A stretch of DNA of 64,000 nucleotides, taken from Xenopus tropicalis. Its lineage: Eukaryota > Chordata > Amphibia > Anura > Pipidae. A program made the position numbers and the translations under genes. How positions within the stretch are numbered: the first letter of the stretch is position 1; each line of letters begins with the position of its first letter. Location of the stretch: assembly GCF_000004195.4 (NCBI RefSeq), contig NC_030684.2, forward strand, positions 105,601,929 to 105,665,928, read 5' to 3'. Shown here one piece after another: positions 46,494 through 60,500 of this stretch. A model generated the notes under the pieces. The model worked only from the letters and a program-made list of their open reading frames with translations, ran no database searches and was not told where the DNA came from.

Positions 46494-49400
46494 CTAGAGT
46501 AAAATTGCAGATGACAGGTCAGGGATCAAGGTGCTAAACATCAATAAGAAATTATTTACTACATTGCAGGATTGTTCAGGAAAACCATACATAGATTGCA
46601 CACCCAGTGGTTTCCATAGGTACAGGTTACAGCGATACAGACTATAATTCATAGGAATGTGCCACTATCACTAGTACTGCAGGAGTCATTCTGCCACTCT
46701 CACTGGGCTGCAATTCTCATGATCTAGCAAACAGCACTCCAACCTACTAAGGGAAAGGTGGAATAGGAATGTGCTCCCATCCTTTCATGGATGCAAGCCA
46801 TCTGATTGGTAGTAATGTAAAATTTGCAGCTTTCTTACTATCTATATTCTTTGTTTTTAAAGCGGGAGTCCACATTTCTATTAACTTTTTATGGTAAAAA
46901 AAAATATCCTATTCTATTGATCTTGCTACAGAAAAAGCTTTAAATATCAGTTTATTAAAATTATTACTTTTGATAAAGTATCTTCCTATTAGGCCCTCTC
47001 CTATTCTTATTCCAGTCTCTCAAACCACTGTCTGGCTGCTAAGGTAAATCAGATAGCTGCTGAAATTCCAAACTGGAGAGTGCTTAACAAAAATCACAAA
47101 TAAAAAATGAAGACCAACTGCAGATAATCACAGACGATCATTACATCTACAGGATGCTAAAATTAATTTAAAGGTGACCTAGCCCTTTACAGAAAGCACA
47201 TCTGCCTTGCAGAGCTGGGGTCCTGCATTTGGCCACTACCTGCAAGTTGTCTGTATGATCTCCCCATGTCTGCATGGCTTTACACCCTACAGGCAGGTTA
47301 ACCAATTTCTGATTGACCCTACTGTGTATAAATGAGATTGGATGCTTACACGCTAAGGTTCATTGGGACAGGGACTGATGTGAAAGATGTATAAACTGTA
47401 ACAGCACAGCATAAATGTGTCTGAGCTATATAAATATCAGATGAGAATAATGCAAACAAAAAGCAGCCACTGGCCCTGTGTTGTTCTACAAATATTATTT
47501 TGCCTGTGATTTGTCAATGCTGCCCTCTATCAGATAGCTTGCAGTACTGCAGTTTTTTCCATTTACTTTACAAAAAACTCCAAATGGTATGAAAAGCTTG
47601 TGTAGGTTTCTACAGAGAAAGCAAAAGTTCTGCAGAGCCTGATTCTACCCATACTGCAGCCAAGCAAAAGCCTCCTGAGCTTTTTGGACAGACAAGAACA
47701 GAATATATCTTCCCTTTAAGAAAACCCCCAAGTGCTTTGTCTATTTATACCATATTGGTTATAGTGTGTGGATATGTGCTGATAGGCATCCTTTAAATCT
47801 ATATAGGTAAAGAATTTTATATTTTTAAGTCTAAAGTTGGACGTACATGGGCTTATTTTACTTATTTCAGCTGCTGATGAGTCCTTTTAGACAGACAGAT
47901 TCGAATTATAACCAAAGAGTTATTTAGCTAAAAGTCTTACCGTTTCACTGGCTTCAAGCGTTTGGGTGACCTTAGTTGTTGGGGGCATCTTCTCTTCCTC
48001 CTCCAACTCATTACAATTCACTTGTATCTTGGTCTCCTCCAACCCCTTATCTGCAGTTAATTCTTCTGCTGTTCTCTCTACTAGCAACTCTCTTCTGGGA
48101 GGGATAACAGGTGGTATTCGATGAGAGCTCTTTTGGACAGAAAATATTTGACAATAACTTTTTTTGACAGAGGCTGGTATTTTCTATTCAAGCAGAATCA
48201 TCCTAACATGCATCCATTCTTGAATCAAATATACAAGTTCTTTATTTCATAGTGAAAATGATGTGAAATAAAGCACTTAAATATTTGATTAAAGAAAGCA
48301 CTTTGGCAATTATTAAGCATACTAACTAGTGCAAGTGCCTGAAAGACCAAATGAGTTGGGGACCTAAGTATCACACATATAACAAATAATGAGCAGACAA
48401 TTCCATGTTTTAGGAGACAAACCTTCCTTTGCCAGGGTTCTCACCCCTGAAAACGGTCTGTTTTGGGGGTGGGGGTCCCCGAAAAAGGGAAAATTTTAAT
48501 TTTTAGATCTTCATATTTCATATGGAGAAAATAAAATTAGTTTACCTTCCTCTGGATCACCTAGCAGTTAGCCAGGTTTCTTTTTAGACAAAAAGAATGA
48601 AGCTAGATGGACGTGTGTCTTTTGGGAATCTGTTACTTTATACTATATGTTAAAATGCCAACATATTTTGTATATTTTGAATTGATGAATTAATGGTGTA
48701 CCTTTATATTAATCTCAGAATCTTCCCTTGGGTTTTTCTCGTCTGCTACAGGCTCAGCATCTCCAAAGATCAACATTCCATTGCGGCCAATTTTCACCTG
48801 CTTTTTGTAGGTATAGTAGAACTCAACGCACTGAGCCACAGTCTTTGTCTTTATCTGCAAGAGCCAAGAATTGAATACAGAATGTTCAACTAGTTTGTGC
48901 TTTATGTAGAGCACATATCATGCAAAAATTATTTCCCCCATGGGAGGTGTGGGATAATAGGGCTTGTAGTCTGGGAGAACAATAATACTATGAAGAAAAC
49001 TTCTATTGCAAGCTCTATGCCTCCTGTTCTGGGAAGGAGCTACTGGCAAGGGTGGCCATGTTGGGGTCCTTGTATGCTCAAAATGAGTCAGTACCCCAGC
49101 TCAGTCATTATGCACATGCATGGGACACATGAATGAGGGATGTGCCAGCCAATCTTACATCATACACATGCGCAAAATTAGCAAGCTGGGGCACTTGCAC
49201 AGTACACATGAGTTTGCCCCACTGTGGCCGTCCATGGCAAGAGCTCCCTCTCACAGGCGGTGTAGTGCTCACGGGGAGAGTGTTTTTTCATAAAATACAA
49301 TGATTTCAATTCATCTATTAAACTTCCAGTAAGGGAATCAATTTTTGCATGATAGCCTTTAAATCAATGGAATTCAAGCTTCTATTGGTAATTATGAACA

Positions 49401-52400
49401 AAATGTGAGCCCGAAACATACCAGTTTCTGTACCAGCAGAAAGTCTTTTTTGTAAATTGCCATTCCTTTGTTAAAAAGCCTTTTCTCTTCAACAGACCAT
49501 CTATCTGATCCTGCATAGATAACAATTATATGGTTACTAAAGAACAAATGAACAGCGAAAAAAACATGCCTTTGCGTGGATACAGCACTAGAAAGAATAA
49601 GGTGCTTAACGGTCAGTGAAAGCACAAGTTGTATGGGGGATAGGACTGGCTCAGTATTTCATATGGCAACTATGTTAAGTAACCTTAGACACCCACCCAT
49701 CCACTAGCTTACGGATAGGCAACTTTGGACACCCAAGCTGATGCAGAAGTACAACTCCTCGATCAGCAGAATGCAGTGACCCAGACACTAAAGGAGTTAT
49801 TACCTGAGTAATGATAATTACAAAGAGGATGATTTCTACTTCGGTTGGGTTTTTTCAGAAGCAGCTGGCCCAGAGCAGCCTAAATAGGAAAAAGATATAG
49901 AGAATAAGGAAAACCTCGCACAAGAGTAATGGGTGCACAATATGTGAATGATACAATTATAAATGAAATAAAAAGAACACAATGGTACTGGCACACCACA
50001 CATGCCCAGTTCCAATCTGTTTTTTTTTTTTTTTTTTTTATAATCTTTTTATTTATCAGTTTTACATTTACACATTACATAGTAACAGTATCGGTGACAT
50101 GGGTTACAATGTCTCTGATCCGGGTTGTTGGGTGATATCGGTGGTTGTAGTTCGTAAGTTCCAATCTGTTTTAATGAGTGTACATGTTCATTGGCGTTTT
50201 TTAATAAAGCTTGTTAAAAAAAAAAAAGGCAGGTCAGGTAGGAGGGGCTATGCGCACGTGCGCATTTGGGACATATACCGAGTGCTCGATGACGCCACCC
50301 GGCAAAATGGCCGCCGGGTGACAAGCGAAACGGCGAAAAAACTAATGTGGCGGTGCAGGTTGTAGGAAGAGGTTGAGGGAGCGATATTTATGCTGGTGAG
50401 GTGGGGGTAAGGCGCCCTTGGCATTAGACCTGATTAAAGTCAGCATTGACATCTCCTTTAATGTTCTATTGACGGCTGGTATTTCTTAATGTGGTAGCTG
50501 GGCTAGCAAAGTGTAACAAATTCCGGAGAGTAACAATTCAAAAGAACCACCATCAAAGAACTGCCTACAAAAATGTCACATTGATTCTACTTGTACAAGA
50601 TACGAGCTTGATTGTTACATTTAGAATCAATGTGACGTTTTTGTAGGCAGTTCTTTGATGGTGGTTCTTTTACACTTTGCTAGCCCAGATACCACATTAA
50701 GAAATAGCAGCCGGCAATAGAACATTAAGTTGGTCTGTTTGTGACCCTGTTTAAAACTCATAGGTACTAAGATTGCCTGTCATTTTAACTCTTGATTTTT
50801 TATCATTCATTTACTTTTTTTTTTTCTTTCTTTTTTAAATTGTGGTTTTTAATCAGATTAAATAAAGATTTATTTTATACTTACGTGGTGTAAGAGAAAA
50901 ATTGCCAGCGCTTAGGTTGCCTTTAAAAATAATAATACTTACGTGGTGTGCCAGTACCACTGTGTTCTTTCTATTTCATTTATAAATAGTTAAATTCTAA
51001 TAATGCGTCTTTTTCCTATGTGGATAGAAAGGCTAGAAAATACTGTGTCTCTTTCTGAAGTAAATCAGATGGGAGGGCTATGAGACTGCATGGTACAGAT
51101 TGGTTTATGAGCAATTTTTACAGCCAAACAATATAATAACACAAATGTATTCAAACTCAATTCAGCATTGTTTGTAGAAAACCTTGGCCACTCACCAGAA
51201 CATTTCCCTTGGTCTCGTGAAGATAATGAAGTGCCAGCTCTTGATTGGTGCCTCCTCCTGGCAGGATACTGGAACAAGCTGCTGTAAGTAGCTCTTCCAC
51301 TATTGCACAAAAAGCAAGCATTAATCGCATTTAGTATTTATTTAAACTGTGCCAGCAAGTTACACATCCCTTTATAAAAAGCATGTTTCAATAACTAAAC
51401 CGACATTGTGACAACTTATCCTAACACTGACAGTCAGTCTACCGGTCCTTTCCTTACAGGTCACTAATTAAAAGGATGCTGTATTTATCCAACATATTCC
51501 TTATGTGGTTGGGATATGACAACTTCCCACAGCACTTGCTGCGTAATAGAACTTAGCACTGGGTTGGTAGGCCTTGCAACCTGGACATAATACAAGTTTC
51601 CATGTTACACAAAGTCCATCCTGTCCTGTCTGTAGATTACAGAACATACTATGTTAAAAATAAGGAAAACAGAAATGGAATGAAGTTGTCACTAAATAGA
51701 ATCTGTTTTAGTTTTCTAGTCGCTGTGTCCTCTGCTCACCTTTCCCTTGGTTGTTGCCAGATTCGTCCCATGGTTGCCACACTAGATTTGCTTTCTGTTC
51801 GTCATGTGTGGCTGAACTTCGGTGTCTAAGATCTGGAATTTCTGCTTGGAACCGTGAGCCAATATTAATACGCCTGAAATAACATCAAAACAAGAATACA
51901 TTTCAGGCCCTTGTAAACTGATAAGATGCTTCCATGCCTAGCCCTCTGCAAGGCTGCCTACATATGACAAATTTAACCTAGCAGAGGGTTCAAACTGAAC
52001 CACATTTCATATCGGTACAACAGACAGCATATAATATTGTGGGCAGGAGTTGCCTTTACTTAGCAGTATAATGTAGGATGTGTGATAGCTTTAATATCAG
52101 ACCAAGTGAAATTGCAGAAAACACAGCCTAGTCAAAATAGCTTTGTAAATAGATGTAAAGTCTGCACTTTTCTTTTTACATTTGTTCAGAGGCGTAACTA
52201 CAGAGGAAGCAGCCCCTGTGGGCCCAGCGCCTAGTAACATCTAGTTATGCCATTAATGCCACTGCATGTTACATTCCCAATTAAACCACTGCTGGTGCAT
52301 GGCAATTGTCATCTAACATCAGAGGCTCCTTTTCCACAGGTCAACAAATAAAAGAGGACTATTAAGATGAAAGTGTTTGTTTTGTTACTTGATTTTCTGA

Positions 52401-54526
52401 ATAAACTTGTGATCATCAAATGGTTTTAATGTTGGTGTTTTTAACATGGTATTTATTAATCAGCACACTGACTGTTACGGAAAGTATCCCTTTAGCATGC
52501 AGGGGACAGTGGGGCTGCTTGACCTGAAGCTGAAGAAAAGTTCCAGCTCTCAGAATACTTATATAAAATAATAGTGTAAAGTCAAAGCAGTTGCTACAAC
52601 AGACTTACGGCTCTATGCTAACTGGGGTGGCTTCTCCCATCGCTGTGAGCAAAGGCGGCATGTCATCCACACTATCTGCTGGAAAAAGATGGTACACCTG
52701 TTACACATTGCAATACAAAAATACTAACACGTAGTAAGTAGTAGTATAAAATGGCCAATTCTAAGCAACTTTTCAACTGGTCTTCATTTTTTTTGACTAG
52801 CGACTCCTTCCAACTTTCAATGGGGGTCACTTACCCCAGCAGCTGAAAAACTATTGCTCTCTGAAGGTACAACTTTACTGTTATTGTTACTTTGTATTCA
52901 TTATTTTTCTATTCAGGCCCTCTTCTATTCATACACCTCTCATTCAAACCACTCCCTAGTTGCTAAAATTATTTGAAGCAACCAGATAACTGCATGAACC
53001 ATACATGGACCGTATTCTTTCTATAGCTCTATGTAGGAGAGTTTCATCAAGAGAGATATTGAGGAGATGAGCTACCATTTGCTAAGTGTAAAAAGGACAT
53101 GTAATGTATTTAAAATAAAATTAAAAAAAATGATGGCTACAGTGAGTGAAGCAGGGTTTTTAGTAATGGTCGTAAGAATGTGGCCCAATTAATATTTCAG
53201 CAATCTGGGTACAAAATATTAACCACAGTTTGAGAACAGAAAAATTCCAAATTCAGGTGCTAATAATTGTTCCCCAATGTTCTTTCTTGTCCCACTGTTC
53301 CCTTCCTGCACCATGTACACCGAATGGAGTGAAAACACTTACTCGATCTCAGCAGAGTCCGTGTGCTGCTCTTGGGTGTGACTGGTGGAGGCATTCCTTG
53401 GGTGCTGGCCGATATGATAGCATTGAAGTACAGTCCTGAGCCCTCACGTACAGGACTGAGTATGGGTGGGGGGGTGTAAGGTGGCAGTTCAAAGTTTCTG
53501 TCACACGGGTGATCAGGAACCCGTACAGGTGATCTAAGGTGGCTTTGGTATGGGGTAATGTTGGAATATAGGACAGGGACAATAAAGGTGCCAGGTTTAG
53601 GAGGAATAAACAGAGGTTCAGGTCTAGGTCGCTGCTTTGGTTTTCTGGACAGGGTTTCCCCTTCGGATAATGGAGAAGCTTCATTTTTCTTTAAAAAAAA
53701 AAAAAAAAAAAAGTGGCAAAACTATTATTATATTATAGAGACACACATACACACATACATACATACATACATACATACATACATAAATTCCGGAAAGAAG
53801 GTACCGCTCGCACAGGACTTAGAAATCCATTATAGAGATTTTATTAAGGAGACATGACGACTGACGTTTCGGCTGTAACACCAGCCTTTGTCAAAGTTAC
53901 ATACAGAACTGTGAATAGACCTTATATACAGTGTTTGACGGGAAACCACAGGGTTACTAGATGAGCTAGTACAAAATAAACTATACTAGATGAGCTTGTA
54001 CAAAATAACTAGCTCATCTAGTAACCCTGTGATTGAATATTGGCAATCACGACAACTCCAAGTTATGTTTAGAAACTAATATACTTTCGGAGATTCACCT
54101 TAGCACCCTGTTTTTTCCTTTCCCGTTTGTCCTTTATCTGTTTGATCAGTCTGTATGTTTATTCGCATATCTTACTCTACTCACTAAATCAGCCCATGTT
54201 CCCGTGTGATGTGCTTTATTTGGAATGTCCACTTATTCGTGTGTAGGGATGGGTGGGTTTATTTACACAGGGTGGTTTGATGTCATCACGTCTTGATGTG
54301 GGGGGTGTCCTTCACATATACGTTACTGTCTGTTGGTTTCCCGCCAAACACTGTATATAAGGTCTATTCACAGTTCTGTATGTAACTTTGACAAAGGCTG
54401 GTGTTACAGCCGAAACGTCAGTCGTCATGTCTCCTTAATAAAATCTCTATAATGGATTTCTAAGTCCTGTGCGAGCGGTACCTTCTTTCCGGAATTCGTA
54501 TACCTTGTTTTGGGACTGCACCCAGG

Positions 54527-54561
<35 letters not shown>

Positions 54562-57500
54562 GCACGAAGGGTAGGTAATGAAACAAAATTACCAGTCCAA
54601 AGATATCTGCTCTGTATAATATTGGCTCCTTAAAGGAACAGTAACACCAAAAAATGAAAGTGTATAAAAGTAACTAAAATATAATGTGCTGCTGCCCTGC
54701 ACTGGTAAAAGTTGTGTGTTTACTTCAGAAAGTCTACTATAATTTATATAAATAAGCTGCTGAGTAGCCATGGAGGCAGCCATTCAAAGGAGAAAAGGCA
54801 CAGGTACATAGCAGATAACAGATAAAACACTATTGTATTCTACAGAACTTGTCTGTTATCTGCTATGTAACCTGTGCCTTTTCTCCTTTTTTCCAGCTTG
54901 AATGGCTGCCCCCATGGCTACACAGCAGCTTATCATATAAATTATAGTAGTGTTACTGTAGCAAACACACCAATTTAACCAGTGCAGGGCAACAGTACAT
55001 TATATTTTAGTTACTTTTATACACTTTCATTTTTTTGGTGTTACTGTTCCTTTAATGCAAAGTGCAAAAATTGCTGCAGCTTGTGCAAAGGAGGGGTTTG
55101 TTTATACAGAACTCACTTTTGGCATTAAAGAAGTTCTGGGGGAGGATTCCATTTGTGTTATAAAATACCAATTAGGAAAGCTGTATATAGGCAATATGTC
55201 CAACCTACAGCAGTCCAGGTGTCTTAATCTCCTCCAACGTGGGTGACAAAAGGTCTGACGTTTCCTTGCCACCGACATTAATGTAGATTAATGTAGGAAA
55301 ACACATGTATCACAAAATAGCCCAAGGTTGCCTCGCAAGTGTGATGCTTGGATTTAAATGTTACGGCATGTTTCCAAATTCAGCTCTATACCCTGAATGT
55401 GTTACAGTAGAAGGGATTATACCTTACCAGTGCTGATGCTTCGCTTAGATTTGTTTGTCCAGCTCTATTCCGTGTCACTATCACAGATGGCATAGATGCT
55501 GAGGAGTCTCTTTCAGAGCCTGCGGTCTTTTCCATCTTTGCATCTTCTCCCTTTTCTTTCCCAGGTTCCATCCTCACCGGTACAGAGACAGGCATTACTA
55601 GAGGTCTCAAGTCACCATCTCCTCTATTCCTCTTGTTGGTCGGAGGTCCTGCAAAGTCCACACTGACTCTTGATTCCTGGCTCTTCTTCTTATCCCCCGA
55701 TGTATCTGCATCCAGCTGTGCATCAAAAAAGGGAGTTTAGAGAGCGACAAATGAGATTTAGAGCCGACACTTTCAAACAACATTTAAATCCTTTTGGTCT
55801 AGCCACTTGCACTCCTTGGCTCCAATGTTCTTATCCTTCCACAGAACACTATGTGATTTGCATTGACCTCCAAACAGCCACCCTCGATTTGAGTGTATGC
55901 CTGCCAAAGGCATGTACAGGAAAGAACATGGTCATCATTTCACCTTCAGATGTGGCATTGCTTTTCACATAGACATTTATCATTTAAAGTTATAGTATAT
56001 TATGGCTTCCCAGGTCTCTCACAAACCAAAGCTTAGCCTCTGAAAAAGCAGCAGAAGCCATAAAAAAATAATTAAAATAAATTCTAATCCGAGTCTACCC
56101 TCAATTCTGATCCCTGCATTGCCTACTTATATTTCCATAATAAAATTCCTTAGTCATTAGAAACATCTAAGAAAGCTCTTTTAATTTACCACACCCTACA
56201 GTTTATTGGGGTGAATGGACCCACCTAAATGAAAGAGAGCTGCCGCACTTAAAGATTTGCTAGTGGTACCCATACACAAAGTTAGGAAAGTCAAAGTAGG
56301 GGCTGTGCAAAGGCTGCAAGTATAAATCACGCCAATGCAAGGATACTTTCTCCTGCATGCTATTCTTTTTGTCTGGACTCCAGCCAAAGACATGCGAGAA
56401 CTCATCCCGTTCACATGCTTTCCACTGAAGTGTGTTCCACTCCTGCATCTAATTATAGTTTTGAAGAGCTTTAGTCATGACCCTTAGAAGAAACTGAACA
56501 CAGAGTAACAGGCATTTGCTAATGGCCAGTAACTCCAAAAAGTTAATACTTATTGAAAGTAACCATCTTATTGGTATGTGAGGTTTCTATCAACGATGTG
56601 TAAAATGCAATTAGACTCCTGTTTGCCACCATTTATCCAACAGTATTCAAAAATATTTATCTTGCCACAGGTCGTAGATCCCTCCATGTATCCTCTGCAA
56701 ACATCTATCCATCCATTTATTTATTTTATTTTTTTTAGGCCAATATTAATCCAAGGTTCCAGTGCAGCTAGGCCTGGTAAGTCATTTTTTAGGGACAAAT
56801 TTAGCCCTGTCTCTGATTTTGTGCGACGTGGCCAAGCTATTATTGGTTGTTTAGATAACTGCCTGTGGCAATTGTCTATTTTGCCTTAAGATGAAACTAC
56901 ATTTTATATGTTTTTCAGACTCTGTGCGGGTTTCAAATTATCGTCCCAACATTTTTTTAGCATGCCGATCAGTTGTTTAGTCGTTTGGACAGGTAAGAAA
57001 ATTTTAGATAACCATAAAATCTGTGCATGTATTGTATCTGGAAATATTCTTGGGTGACCTACAATGTCAGATTGTTGTCAGGTAATTATTAATGGTCAGA
57101 ACACGCTCCTTTAATCCTACAATTTCAATCTGAATGTTAGTTTTAGATCATTGCATTTTAACCTTGGAAAAAGACTAAAACCTGATTGTGCATGGCCACC
57201 TTAAGCACACAAAATTGATGTTCTGTTGCCACGGTAGAGAGCAAAACAGAAGCTGCACATACAAGGTGCATTATACAAGTGTATGTTTTGGGAGGAGAAG
57301 GTTTCCCTTCGTCCCTGTGGCATCTGCACCACCACTAACAGATGTTCTCAATTGCCAGCCATGTGAAGGTAAAATTCAGATGCATGTAAAATACTGAATC
57401 TACGGTGGCAGCCAGGTATCAGTGGATGTGTGATTCTCTCATCCCTCCAATGACAGGATTTAGGCATTTTTTGTTTTAAAGGTTTTGTTTTTTTACTTGC

Positions 57501-60500
57501 CTATATTTTTGTCAGTAGCAATAGAGGTATTGCTGCTAGTACTGTTGTGAATATAACATATGTATTACCACACATTCTTTTTACTGCCACTTATGTGGCC
57601 CAGTCAGGATAAAGAATATTTGTTCCATTTAATCAAGCCCTGTTTAAGCAGAGTGTAACAGTGTATAGTTTGTGGCCTAGGTTACATAGAAGTACTCTAT
57701 TGTTTCTCCTTTACATCTGAATTAACATGTAATTGTAGTCATTTCCTTGCTCAGTGAGATCTGGTTATGAGTAATCCTTATAATTCTGTGTCATTGACTG
57801 TAGCCAGAGATATTCAGGAACTCCCTAAGAACAGAGGTCTGAGTCAGTTAATATAAAGATTACGTCAGTTGCCAATGAGCCTATTTTGTATTCTGCCTGC
57901 CTTGTGTTTATCCCTTTAATGTCCAAGGATGTTCTTAATGCGTTTGCCAGGACAGGTGTGGTGTGTAGGACAGTGGTACAAAGGGTTACATGAAAATACC
58001 ATTTACTTGCGAACCATAGGAATCACAGGTAAAACCAAAGCTATTTTGGGGCACTTTTTTGCCTACAATTAACAAAATCCCGCTCGGGCAACTGTGCATT
58101 GTGTGCCACTGTGCTTAACATCTTTTATTTTAGAACACTATTTCTATTATAGCCCACAATTAAATGTAACCAGAGTTTGTTTCTAATGCAGAATTGTATT
58201 GTTGCATTGTCTACAGCTAACAATCTGGATAACATGGATCTATTATTTTACTGTAGAGGTTAAAGGTCAGTTGGCAAAGCTTCTGTTAGCAAAACTACAA
58301 GCAATGGTTCCTCCAGTATTACTGAGTGGACTGTGAAATCTGAATAGAAAATAATTTGAGTTTGAGCTTATTATGTAGGAAATGTACTAGTTCCGTTATT
58401 CCTAAGGTCTCCTATATTATATGGTCTGGTATTTGGTTGAAATGGCGTGCAATTTGATAGTTCCACTGGTGTCCATATGTTTGCAATACTATAGGCTTTA
58501 ATTGTGTTTCCAAAGGAAGCCTGGGTGCCACCAGAAGTGCAAATCCACAAGCTGCCCTGCCAAGTACTGAAGTAGTTTTTGAAGTTAGGAAGGCTAGTCT
58601 TACTCTGCACCATGGAGCCTGCATGATGACTGACTTCATCAGTCTTGGTTTGTTGTTTGGCCATAATAGGGACTGCAGCAATTTGTCTCTTATAAAACCA
58701 TTTGTTTGACACAGACAAGGATTTATAACAACGGCAGAGAAAAAGGATTATGACTAGCGGTACCTTGCCAACTAAAGGGAGAGTTAGCTTAATCCAAGTT
58801 TTTTTGTTTTTTTTTTTATTTTTTTTAATGACACGGTCAAAGTTTTGTATGAGATTACCTGTTTTATCTGTGGAAACAATAATACCCTTATATCTCCTTT
58901 CTTTAAAAACCATTACAGTTGGATGTTATCTATTGATAGAATGTTTGATTTGTTTCACTTCAGTTTTAAACAAGGTAAATATATTAAAATCTAGTGCTCC
59001 ACTGGGGTTCAAGGAATATACCAAAATGCCATTTCCATGTCGAAAAAACCTCTCTATCCCACCACACAACCTTAGACCCCCTTATTTCAGGCCTATACCT
59101 AATTATAGAAGCCACAGGTTCTGTGGTAAGGGGAAAAGCAAGGGGAAATAGGAAAACCCTTCCTATAGTCCCCCTAATGAGCTAAATAAGTCTAAAAGGG
59201 GCCATACATAGGCTGATAACAGCTGGTCTTATTGTGTATAAGGATCCCGCTGGCCTGCCCAATATCTGTGCGTAAACCATAAAGATATCAGTTGGACAGG
59301 TTTTGAACCCGTTGGATGAAGAGTACATCAATGCATTGTTGCAGTCCTCGTCTGACAGGCCTCGGTAAACTTTAGAGCATGATTCGATTTGTTGGCCCCT
59401 AGGCCAACGACTGGATAAGCCAGATTTGGCTGTGCACATGGGTCTAACCGGGCCCAAATCTGCTTGTTTGTGCAACCTTGGCAAACTCCTTGTGAAACTC
59501 CTAAATAAACTCTGGTGCAACTAAATGCCTTCTAACCAATTAAAGTCCACTTATGTCCAACAAAATGGACACAATCTTAAAATCTATTTGGTCAGCTGTA
59601 GCATCATGCTGTGGGGATGCAGTAGCAGGGACTGTTACCACGGGCAAGATGCATATAGCTAAATACAGGAATAAAAAGTTTCAGTCTTCAAAAGGCCTAA
59701 TCCTGGGCCAGAAGTTTAACTTCCAGCAGGACAATGACCCCCAAACACAAAGCCAAAGCTACACTGTGGTGGTTTAAACTAGGAACATGAATGTCATAAA
59801 CTAGACATACATTAGAGAATCACTAGAGATCAACTCATTTAGTACACTTGGAAAAGGAGTGAATCTTTGCTGATCAAACTGGGCTGATCCTACTATTAAT
59901 GAGACAAAGCGATCCGCGCCCAAATACTTTCTCTCTGAAGCGGCCAAGTTGGCAGCACTTATCCCATATATGGTCCTCACCAAATGAAAAATCTGTGCCA
60001 AAAATTCTGTTCACTAATGGTCTCTGTCCAGCCTGATAGAGCCAGAGCAATTGGGCTAAAAACAATAGGCAAAGATTGCAGTACTCAAAAGCTAAAGAAA
60101 CACCAAACACTAACAGCTGTAATTGCAACAAAAGTTAGTTCTACTCAGGGGGGGTTAATATACATGCAAACAACCAATGTCAGCATTTGTAAGTAACTTT
60201 TGTCACAACTAATAGTGCAGTATACATGTTATATATATATTGAATTAAGTTAATTCATTTAGAATGTGCAGTATCATTCAGTGTTATTCTCCAAACACTT
60301 ATTCACATTGTTTAAGTCACAGCTTTTAAAAAAATATTATGTCTAAGATTCAAAATAAATGGTATGGTGGACATGACTGAATGACAACTGTAGAGCATAG
60401 GCTACTCTGCACTTGTTACTCATATTCCTCAGACCTTGTGTTTTCTGAGCTTCTCAAAAAAAATAAAATGCATCAACAAATCATAAAGACTGACATGCAA

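Larger units (their letters stand above)
49958..50985. mobile_element. Inverted-repeat element, about 1.03 kb, with nested parts
   Basis: The ends TATAAATGAAATAAAAAGAA and TTCTTTCTATTTCATTTATA are inverted. They continue as CACAATGGTACTGGCACACC against GGTGTGCCAGTACCACTGTG. Inside are a retro-insertion (50024-50156) and a palindrome (50459-50735). It lies in MIDEAS intron 49880-51195. Confidence 0.8.

Noticed and set aside
58750..59151. 133-codon plus-strand open frame with hydrophobic stretches
   Set aside because: It arises from T-rich low-complexity sequence opposite the 180-codon frame, with no family features.
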